DNA of 10,765 nucleotides from positions 1 to 10,765 of the forward strand of contig JAKAPN010000011.1 in NCBI GenBank assembly GCA_021822995.1, given 5' to 3'. This stretch comes from an archaeon. GTDB lineage: Archaea > Thermoproteota > Nitrososphaeria > Nitrososphaerales > Gagatemarchaeaceae. This document shows, piece by piece, positions 1 through 5,537 of this stretch (position 1 is the first letter of the stretch; the number at the start of each line of letters is the position of its first letter). Below the pieces are notes generated by a model that saw only the letters and a program-made list of their open reading frames with translations, had not been told where the DNA came from and made no database searches. The position numbers were made by a program, and so were the translations under genes.

Positions 1-1143
1 CAGGTAAGCGCCGTCCCGGGGGACGGTCGAGAACTCTCCGGTCCTGTAGTTCTTGAACCGGGTGTACCAGTTGCTGGTAAGCACGATTCCCTTCTTCATC
101 TCCTTCACCATCTCGTCGTGCCCCGAGTCCCCCATCCCGACTTCGAGGTTCCAAGGGCGGGGGCTCGCGAACCCCGCGTTCCCGGTGCTCTCGGTCTTCC
201 ACTTCTTCGCGGTGGTCAGGTTGTGTAGGTAGCCGCGAAGGACTCCATGGTCGATGATCTTGTTGCTCCTTGTGGCCGTGCCCTCGTCATCGAAGCTCCT
301 CCCTCCCAGCCCCCCTTCCACCGTCCCGTGGTCTGTCAGGCTGAACGCAGGCGAGGCGACCTTCTTACCGAGCTTGTCAGCGAGGTACGACGTCCCGGCG
401 TCGACTGAGAACGCCGAAGCCGCACCCGCGACCGTCTCGATCAGGTTCGAAGCCACTGTCGGGCTCATCAGCACTTCGTAGCTTCCGGGCTCGGGCTCGG
501 ACGCCTGCCGCATGCTCTTCGCACCCTCTCCCGCCCTCCTCCCCGCCTCTACCGGGTCGAACCCCCTGAGCGTGGAAGAACAGGATAGCCCGTGCCCGCT
601 CGCTTCGTTGTCTCCGAATGACCGGATGTTCAGAGTGATTGCCGTCTTCGACCCCTCCCCCAACGTGCCGGTGGAGGTCAGCATCGACACCGTCACTTTG
701 CCTGCGTCGATCACCCCGGCCGACCTCTTTCCGCCCGCCGCAAGGGAGGAGTCTATGGCCACCTTCGCCAGCCCCGGGAGCTCCACGTCGATGTCTTCCA
801 GCTTCTTGTCGTATCGCATCAGCTCCGGAGGGTATCTCGCCGCCTTCGCCGGTAGCGGGACGTACTCGGACTCCGGGAGCCCCTTCATCGAAGAGTAGAG
901 GTCGTTCACGAACCTTTTCACCGCAGCAGGCGAGAGGTTCGACGTCGAAGCTATCGCCTTCCGCCTGTCCTTCGCGAGGTACACAGACAGCTCCGCCTCT
1001 TCGACCCTGTTGACTACGGTCACGGAGTCGTTCGCGAACCTTATCATGCTGTCAGCGCTGTTCGCGCTAATCGCGACGGCGTCGTCCACCCGGTGCGCCT
1101 TCGCCGCCGAAATCGCCAGCTCGTTGAGCTCGTTCAGGTCCAA
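1..1143 (-). CDS. tldE: TldE/PmbA-type metalloprotease partner subunit (3' end outside window)
   Basis: This reading frame stays open for 381 codons from a TTG at 1143-1141 to the left edge, so the C-terminus is missing; members are usually about 430-450 residues. It begins (M)DLNELNELAISAAKAHRVD, the typical opening of PmbA/TldE proteins, and near the edge has a GMGDSGHDEMVKEMKKGIVL stretch followed by NWYTRFKNYRTGEFS, which matches the conserved family C-terminal region. No HExxxH motif is visible in the parts I translated (the first ~120 and last 60 codons), as expected for the non-catalytic TldE half. In the family, TldD and TldE form a heterodimer that degrades or trims peptides; TldE helps form the chamber. 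The gene lies 4 nt after the tldD stop, so the two are almost certainly co-translated. The TTG start is chosen because a GAGGT Shine-Dalgarno lies 6 nt upstream and no ATG or GTG fits. The natural substrate here is unknown. Confidence 0.9.
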   Translation of the reverse strand, partial: MDLNELNELAISAAKAHRVDDAVAISANSADSMIRFANDSVTVVNRVEEAELSVYLAKDRRKAIASTSNLSPAAVKRFVNDLYSSMKGLPESEYVPLPAKAARYPPELMRYDKKLEDIDVELPGLAKVAIDSSLAAGGKRSAGVIDAGKVTVSMLTSTGTLGEGSKTAITLNIRSFGDNEASGHGLSCSSTLRGFDPVEAGRRAGEGAKSMRQASEPEPGSYEVLMSPTVASNLIETVAGAASAFSVDAGTSYLADKLGKKVASPAFSLTDHGTVEGGLGGRSFDDEGTATRSNKIIDHGVLRGYLHNLTTAKKWKTESTGNAGFASPRPWNLEVGMGDSGHDEMVKEMKKGIVLTSNWYTRFKNYRTGEFSTVPRDGAYL

Positions 1144-1147
1144 CTTC

Positions 1148-2587
1148 TTACCTCGACCCAAGCTTGATCCCGCCAAGGAGGGTCTCCGGGCCTCCAGTCC
1201 ACACGGGAGCTCCCTGCATCGGGTCTCCCTTGCCGCAGGTGGCAGCCTCGAACTCCATGTGCTTGCTCCTCGCCTTCACGCTCCCCCACAGCCTAGGGGT
1301 CGTGATCTCGAGGACCGGGGCCCTGACGAGCCCCTTTACCTCTCCCCGCTCTATGAGATACGCCTCCAGCGCTACATACCTCTGGTTGAGCCTCTTGTCG
1401 TCGATGTTCCACTCTGTGAACGTCTTGAACAAGACCCCGTGCCTTACCTCCTTGATGACCTCCTCAGTGGTGTAATCTCCAGGCTCGACGAACGTGTTCG
1501 ACATCCTGATGATCGGCTCCCTGTCGAAGGAAACCGCCCTGGACGCCCCATTGCTCTTCAGGCCGAACTGGACCGCGGTGGTCCTGTTCTGCAGGAACTC
1601 GCTTATCACGCCGTCCTTGATCAGAAAACGCTTCTTCGCGGTCACCCCCTCGTCGTCAACCGGGTCGAACCCGTTGGAGTGCGGGATGGTCGGGTCGTCG
1701 CTGACGTTGGCTTCTTCGCTCCCTATCTTCCGCCCGATGCTGTCCGCCTTCAGGTATGACTCCCCGGCCTGGGCTCCTTCTCTCCCGAGGACGCGATCTG
1801 CCTCCTGAGGGTGCCCCACTGACTCGTGGGCCGCGATCCCAGAAAGCTCGGGGCCGAGGACGACGTCCACGGTGTCTGTGGGCGGCTTTTCCGACGTCTT
1901 CAGTACCTTCCCCATTATCCTCGCCTCCTCCTCCACCCTGTCCGCGAGCCCGATCCGCTTCACCACCTCCAGCCCGCCTGTCTCTCCCTGCTGGATGAAC
2001 CTCTGGGCTGTGGCGCCCCCCTCCATTGCCGTGAGCGAGCCTCCGAAGCTCACCCTGGGGACGCGCCCTGTAACCCTGGCGCCGTCGCTGTTCACGAAGT
2101 ACCTCAACTGCAGCTCGGCGGAGATGTACAGAAGCCGGCCCGGCAGCTTCACCCCGGCCTTCCCGTCCGCTATCCTGCCTTCGATGTCCACGAGGACGCC
2201 GCGGAGCCAGGCGGAGTCCGCGTTCTCGATCTTCTGCGTCTCATGAGCGGCCCAGCTGGTCCTCGTCGCCTTCGAGGAGTCCAGGACTACCGGCTCCTTG
2301 AGGACGGCAGAAGAAGCCTTGGCGAGCTTCACCGCCTTCTGAGCGACTTCGCTGACAGAACTCCTGCGCATGTCGTTGGTGGCCGCGAAGCCCATGGCCC
2401 CTCCCGCGATGACCCTGATCCCGATTCCGAACCCTTCGACGAAGAAAGACGGCTGAGGCTCTCCGTTCTTGAGTCCAAACTCCTTCTCCCAGGTGGTCTG
2501 CACCCTCGCCTCGGCGTAGGATGCCCCTGCCCGCACCGCCTTGGCGACCGCTGATTCAGCGAGGTCCCTCGCCTGCTGCGTCACCAT
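1148..2587 (-). CDS. tldD: TldD-type zinc metalloprotease, catalytic subunit
   Basis: The 479-residue product is full length for TldD. The catalytic HExxxH motif is visible as AAHESVGH (H254, E255, H259), lying after the ~240-residue N-terminal domain as in known TldD. Further family signatures are NDMRRSS near residue 71, DDEG at 311-314, and a conserved cysteine (C451) in the CGKGDPMQGAPVWTGG segment close to the C-terminus. TldD/TldE heterodimers are cytosolic peptidases; in E. coli they process microcin B17 and help degrade CcdA, while archaeal homologues are general peptidases of uncertain substrate. No signal peptide is seen. The ATG at 2587 has no Shine-Dalgarno but sits about 27 nt below an A/T-rich TATA-like box, suggesting a leaderless transcript that continues into tldE. 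Identification is firm; the substrate is not inferable from the neighbours. Confidence 0.95.
   Translation of the reverse strand: MVTQQARDLAESAVAKAVRAGASYAEARVQTTWEKEFGLKNGEPQPSFFVEGFGIGIRVIAGGAMGFAATNDMRRSSVSEVAQKAVKLAKASSAVLKEPVVLDSSKATRTSWAAHETQKIENADSAWLRGVLVDIEGRIADGKAGVKLPGRLLYISAELQLRYFVNSDGARVTGRVPRVSFGGSLTAMEGGATAQRFIQQGETGGLEVVKRIGLADRVEEEARIMGKVLKTSEKPPTDTVDVVLGPELSGIAAHESVGHPQEADRVLGREGAQAGESYLKADSIGRKIGSEEANVSDDPTIPHSNGFDPVDDEGVTAKKRFLIKDGVISEFLQNRTTAVQFGLKSNGASRAVSFDREPIIRMSNTFVEPGDYTTEEVIKEVRHGVLFKTFTEWNIDDKRLNQRYVALEAYLIERGEVKGLVRAPVLEITTPRLWGSVKARSKHMEFEAATCGKGDPMQGAPVWTGGPETLLGGIKLGSR
1150..1154 (-). promoter_or_regulatory. Shine-Dalgarno site of tldE
   Basis: On the minus strand GAGGT is followed by 6 nt and then the TTG at 1143. 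It overlaps the tldD stop codon (TAA, 1150-1148). It is the clearest ribosome binding site in the window and decides the non-ATG start of the downstream subunit. Use of a Shine-Dalgarno for this internal operon gene contrasts with the operon-leading genes, which appear leaderless. Confidence 0.7.
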
Positions 2588-2610
2588 TGCCGTGGTCGTG
2601 GAAACGGGGC

Positions 2611-2618
2611 TTGTAAAC
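2611..2618 (-). promoter_or_regulatory. TATA-like box of the tldD-tldE operon
   Basis: On the minus strand the sequence reads GTTTACAA in otherwise GC-rich DNA. Its centre is about 27 nt upstream of the tldD ATG at 2587, the distance expected if transcription starts at or next to the start codon. It is the only A/T-rich element at the right distance in the 84-nt gap between the HAD gene and tldD. Confidence 0.5.
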
Positions 2619-2651
2619 CTGATTTTCCCGACCCTCGGCCCAAGTTGAGGG

Positions 2652-2672
2652 GGCCTAGGCTCCAGCCAGGCC
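2652..2672 (-). terminator. GC-rich hairpin at the end of the HAD gene (possible 3' end structure)
   Basis: The arms GGCCT and GGC (2652-2656, 2658-2660) pair with GCC and AGGCC (2665-2667, 2668-2672), giving an 8-bp stem with one bulged base and a 4-nt loop. It begins at the last base of the HAD stop codon (TAG, 2674-2672) on the minus strand. No U-tract follows, so it is not a classical intrinsic terminator, and archaeal termination relies mainly on T-runs. It may protect the mRNA 3' end or be chance in GC-rich DNA. Confidence 0.3.
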
Positions 2673-3265
2673 TAATCCAGAGCCGACCTCAGGAACGACG
2701 CCGTGTCCTCAGGCCGCCTCGCGAGGTAGGCCTTGATGCCGAGTGCCCTCGCAGCTTCGATGTTCTCGACGATGTCGTCTACAAACAGGCACGCGCCCGG
2801 CTGCGCATCCGCTCGCTTCACCGCCTCGATGTAGATTGCAGGGTCCGGCTTCAGAATACCGAGTTCGAACGAGAGCACCTCGGAGGAAAAGAGCGAACCG
2901 ATGTCGAACCTCTCCTGAAGGGACTTCCACACCTCCCTGGACATGTTGCTCAGGGCGACCACCCTGGCCCCCCGCTCCCGCCGCAGGCTATCTACCGCGC
3001 CCCAGACTGATGGGACCTTCTTCAGCGAAGACTCGAGGGCGCGCTTGAACGCGCTGAACTCCACATGCAGGCCCAACTCCGCGCACACGCGCCCGTGGAA
3101 CTCAGCAAGGGAGAGCCGGCCGCCGTCGAGTTCCCTGCTCAGCCTGGTCAAGGCTTCGAACACGACCGCCTCCTGCTTCCCGTGCTGCGTGCCCATGGCA
3201 CGCGCAGTCTCGATCCACGGGTTCTCTATCAGCACCCCTCCCACGTCGCAAAGCAGGACGGTCAA
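2672..3265 (-). CDS. HAD-superfamily (subfamily IA-like) phosphatase
   Basis: The 197-residue protein is a haloacid-dehalogenase-fold hydrolase, usually a small-molecule phosphatase working in the cytosol. Motif I is CDVGGVL with nucleophile D7; the second acid of the usual DxD is glycine (G9), as in the DxGG/DxGN branch of HAD-IA enzymes such as YihX-like sugar phosphatases. Motif II is ALSNMS (S106), motif III has K139 in LGILKPDP, and motif IV is FVDD (D163, D164). An alpha-helical C1-type cap spans roughly residues 15-85. The start is TTG at 3265, chosen because motif I follows directly and an AGGA lies 7 nt upstream. It is 12 nt after the RNase J-like gene, so the two are probably cotranscribed. 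Substrate cannot be told from sequence; phosphoglycolate, sugar phosphates or nucleotides are all possible. Confidence 0.85.
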   Translation of the reverse strand: MTVLLCDVGGVLIENPWIETARAMGTQHGKQEAVVFEALTRLSRELDGGRLSLAEFHGRVCAELGLHVEFSAFKRALESSLKKVPSVWGAVDSLRRERGARVVALSNMSREVWKSLQERFDIGSLFSSEVLSFELGILKPDPAIYIEAVKRADAQPGACLFVDDIVENIEAARALGIKAYLARRPEDTASFLRSALD

Positions 3266-3277
3266 TCAGAAGTCCTG

Positions 3278-4645
3278 CTACCCTGAGACCGAGATCGGCT
3301 TGCCCTTCACGGGCACCTCGAGCCTCCATCCTTTCCGCTTCCTCTTCGCGTTGAACTCCTCCGGGTGCTCAGTGTGTATGGGGACCACCTTGGCTGCTCC
3401 TACGCGGTCGACCAGCGAGAAGACCTCCCCCGAGGGCGCGTGCCCCGACGCATGGAGCTGGACGTAGCTGAACCCGACGTGCCTCACCCAGTTCTGGATC
3501 ACCGCCTCCTCTCTTTCGCCCTCCTCGTTGAACGCCTCGGTGGCCGAGTGGATGTACGTCCCACCTCTCGCCGGTCTGATGTCTATGAGCTCGGGGAAGT
3601 CCCACGCCTCCAGGTGGAGAAAAGTCTCCCTCTCCTTCCGCCTGACCTCGGCCGAGCTCACTCCATGGTCCAGGAACCGCCTCTCCCACTGGAAGTAGTC
3701 GGAGTCGTCGAGGCTCCCGGTCCTTTTCCTCTTGACGTAAACGTCCACGTCCTTTCCCACCCTCGGGACTTTCAGCCGGCTGTCAGAACCGAGCTTGTCG
3801 AGCAGGATTGCCATCTTCATCGAGACGACCAGCCTCCTTCCCGCCCTCTTGCTCGCTTCGTAGAACGTGTTGACCCTGTCTACGTCGTTCCCCCTGAAGG
3901 ATGAGAAGACCAGCCCCTTCGTCCCCTTGACCATCCTGTCCGCTTCCCCCAGCACCTCCTCCTCTGTCACGTTTGCCCTTCCGTCGCCGTGCCCCACCCT
4001 TGTCCCCTCCGTGAGCAGGAGGTCGGGCTCCTCCTTCGCGGCCGCCTCGATGAAGTCTGTTGTCATCGACCCGGCTGGGCCGTGGAACCGGAAGTCCCCC
4101 GTGTACGCCATGGTGCCGTCGCTCAGGTGGACCACGAAGCCGTAGGCGCCGGGTATCGAGTGGTCGACGTGGACAGGCACGAACTCCATCGGACCAACCT
4201 TGAACGTCCGACCTGTCCGGAACTTCCTGATGGGGTGGTCGTCGAGCGGCGAAGACCTCGACTCGCTGTAGGCGTCGTGTATGAGGGAAGTCGTCTCGCC
4301 GCAGTAGATCGGTATCTTGGGGTCGGTGTACCCAATCCTCCCTGTGTGATCGGAATGATAGTGGCTGAGGACTATGGCGTCGACCTCAGGGTCGGAGTGC
4401 TTCATGCTGGTGTTCTGGAGCGCCTTTTCCGAATAGAGCCCTGGGACCTCAGGTAGGAGCCCGAACTCGAACAGGTCCCCTGCGCCGTTCACCTGCCTGG
4501 GCTGGATGCCGGAGTCGAAATAATCCGACCCGTCAGCGAACCCTGTCCCGAAGTCGAGGATGACCTTGGTCCCCCTGTCCTCCAGCAGGAACTTGTTCCC
4601 TCCGATCTCGCCGACCCCGCCGAAACAGCTTATCACAGGAGGCAA
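3278..4645 (-). CDS. RNase J-like beta-CASP metallo-beta-lactamase hydrolase
   Basis: The 455-residue protein has the metallo-beta-lactamase fold of the RNase J/CPSF group. Visible motifs are GGVGEIGGN near the start (residues 9-17), the zinc motif SHYHSDH (H95, H97, D99, H100), the RNase J-like VHVDHSIPGA (H162), YTGDFR (D184), an acidic beta-CASP motif LLTEG (E213), HASGHAPSGE (H398, H402) and the final metal-ligand motif VPIHTEHPEEF (H424). Length matches archaeal RNase J (about 430-460 residues), which lacks the C-terminal domain of many bacterial forms. The likely role is endo- or 5'-3' exonucleolytic RNA processing in the cytosol, but a diverged paralogue with another substrate is possible. 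The start is TTG at 4645, 28 nt below a TAATTAA box with no Shine-Dalgarno, which suggests a leaderless mRNA; GTG at 4636 is an alternative. It leads an operon with the downstream HAD gene. Confidence 0.85.
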   Translation of the reverse strand: MPPVISCFGGVGEIGGNKFLLEDRGTKVILDFGTGFADGSDYFDSGIQPRQVNGAGDLFEFGLLPEVPGLYSEKALQNTSMKHSDPEVDAIVLSHYHSDHTGRIGYTDPKIPIYCGETTSLIHDAYSESRSSPLDDHPIRKFRTGRTFKVGPMEFVPVHVDHSIPGAYGFVVHLSDGTMAYTGDFRFHGPAGSMTTDFIEAAAKEEPDLLLTEGTRVGHGDGRANVTEEEVLGEADRMVKGTKGLVFSSFRGNDVDRVNTFYEASKRAGRRLVVSMKMAILLDKLGSDSRLKVPRVGKDVDVYVKRKRTGSLDDSDYFQWERRFLDHGVSSAEVRRKERETFLHLEAWDFPELIDIRPARGGTYIHSATEAFNEEGEREEAVIQNWVRHVGFSYVQLHASGHAPSGEVFSLVDRVGAAKVVPIHTEHPEEFNAKRKRKGWRLEVPVKGKPISVSG

Positions 4646-4669
4646 CTGCGCGAACTCGCGCCCCCAAAC

Positions 4670-4676
4670 TAATTAA
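4670..4676 (-). promoter_or_regulatory. TATA-like box of the RNase J-like gene
   Basis: TTAATTA on the minus strand is centred about 28 nt upstream of the TTG start at 4645. It is one of two back-to-back A/T islands in the 79-nt divergent intergenic region 4646-4724 and faces left. Confidence 0.55.
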
Positions 4677-4691
4677 CGATTCCAAAGAACG

Positions 4692-4700
4692 AATAAATAT
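4692..4700 (+). promoter_or_regulatory. TATA box of the plus-strand operon
   Basis: AATAAATAT is an excellent archaeal TATA-like element in GC-rich surroundings. Its centre is 27-29 nt upstream of the TTG at 4725, placing the predicted transcription start at that codon. It faces right and should drive the small membrane protein, HAD, GMC and hibernation-factor-like genes. Confidence 0.6.
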
Positions 4701-4724
4701 GAAGGCCGACGAACTCGTGAACGG

Positions 4725-4853
4725 TTGCTCCCGTCCCCGCCCTACTTCCAGGTTGACCCCTCCGACACGTTCACAGCAATCGCCATACTGGTCGTGGCCA
4801 TAGGCCTGGTTGGGCTCGCGATTCTGATACTGTTCTCAAAGAGAAAGATCTAG
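4725..4853 (+). CDS. 42-residue single-pass membrane protein
   Basis: This short frame runs from TTG at 4725 to TAG at 4851-4853. The product has a hydrophilic, proline-containing N-terminus of about 15 residues (ending VDPSDT), one strongly hydrophobic helix at residues 16-37 (FTAIAILVVAIGLVGLAILI and onward), and a basic tail SKRKI. By the positive-inside rule the tail faces the cytosol and the N-terminus the outside. The start is inferred from the TATA box about 27 nt upstream; no ATG is available in frame, and the ATG at 4699 opens a different short frame that stops before the hydrophobic region is read correctly. The stop is 6 nt before the HAD gene, so it is the first gene of that operon. 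No family is recognised. A role as a membrane anchor or small regulatory subunit for a neighbour is speculation. It is easily missed by gene callers because of length and start codon. Confidence 0.6.
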   Translation: MLPSPPYFQVDPSDTFTAIAILVVAIGLVGLAILILFSKRKI

Positions 4854-4859
4854 GCCGAC

Positions 4860-5519
4860 ATGGTCGTCGGGGTCATCTTCGACATCGACGGCACCCTCGT
4901 GACGTTCAGGTTCGACGTCCAAGGGACCAGGCTGGCGCTATTCGACGAGCTCAGACGGCATGGGCTCGGCACCCAAGGGCTCGACCTGAGGTCCGCGACC
5001 CAGACCATCTTGGACTCGGCCAGGGAGCAGTCGGACGCCGGGCTCGGGCCCGGATACGAGACAATCCGCGAATCGGTCTTCGCAATCCTCGACGGGTTCG
5101 AGGTTCAAAGCGCAGCGAGCGCCTCCATCATCCCGGGGGCGCTCGACGTGGTCGACGGCCTCCGGTCGCGCGGCGTGCGGCTGGGGGTGCTCACCAACAG
5201 CGGCAGGAAGGCCGCCGAGGCGACCCTCCGGCGGGCTGGGCTGATGGACCGCTTCGAGTTCGTCCTGACCCGGGACGAGACCAGGATCATGAAGCCGAGG
5301 CCGGAAGGGATGGAGATGGCGGCCGCGAAGCTCGGGCTACCGAAGGGTTCGATTTTCTACGTCGGGGACAGCGCGCAGGACGTGCACGCGGCGATCTCCG
5401 CGGGTATCAAGGTAGTCTCGGTAGCCACCGGGAACTACACAGCGGAGAGGCTGTCCGCAGAGGGCGCGGACTTCGTGGTCTCTGGACTTTCGGAGCTCGG
5501 CGCAATATTGGGAATCTAA
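4860..5519 (+). CDS. HAD-superfamily phosphatase, phosphoglycolate phosphatase (Gph)-like
   Basis: The 219-residue protein shows all four HAD motifs: FDIDGT (nucleophile D8, acid/base D10), LTNSGR (T112), the motif III lysine in IMKPRPEGM (K145), and YVGDSAQDV (D170, D174). A helical C1 cap at about residues 18-90 and the length are typical of the Gph/PGMB-like HAD-IA group. It likely dephosphorylates a small metabolite such as 2-phosphoglycolate in the cytosol, but family membership does not fix the substrate. The ATG at 4860 is immediately followed by the beta-strand leading to motif I, so no longer form is needed. It follows the 42-aa membrane protein by 6 nt and precedes the flavoprotein gene by 18 nt, so it belongs to the same operon. 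It is clearly distinct from the other HAD at 2672-3265, which lacks the second motif I aspartate. Confidence 0.88.
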   Translation: MVVGVIFDIDGTLVTFRFDVQGTRLALFDELRRHGLGTQGLDLRSATQTILDSAREQSDAGLGPGYETIRESVFAILDGFEVQSAASASIIPGALDVVDGLRSRGVRLGVLTNSGRKAAEATLRRAGLMDRFEFVLTRDETRIMKPRPEGMEMAAAKLGLPKGSIFYVGDSAQDVHAAISAGIKVVSVATGNYTAERLSAEGADFVVSGLSELGAILGI

Positions 5520-5521
5520 TC

Positions 5522-5528
5522 AAATATC
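5522..5528 (+). promoter_or_regulatory. Possible internal TATA box for the GMC flavoprotein gene
   Basis: AAATATC lies in the 18-nt gap after the HAD gene. Its AAATAT core is centred 25-26 nt before the in-frame TTG at 5550, the same spacing as the AAATAT core before the ATG at 10481. It may give an extra, leaderless transcript of the flavoprotein gene. It could also be only the A/T-rich intergenic base composition. Confidence 0.4.
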
Positions 5529-5537
5529 AGGGCTTCC

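Noticed and set aside
254..1759. Plus-strand open frames over the tldD/tldE region
   Set aside because: The opposite strand carries clear TldD and TldE sequences; these frames are Ser/Pro/Arg-rich shadows that overlap one another.
4699..4803. ATG-started short frame at 4699 as the first gene of the plus operon
   Set aside because: Its product (MKADELVNGCSRPRPTSRLT onward) is featureless, and its ATG overlaps the TATA box; the TTG frame at 4725 gives a clean membrane helix instead.
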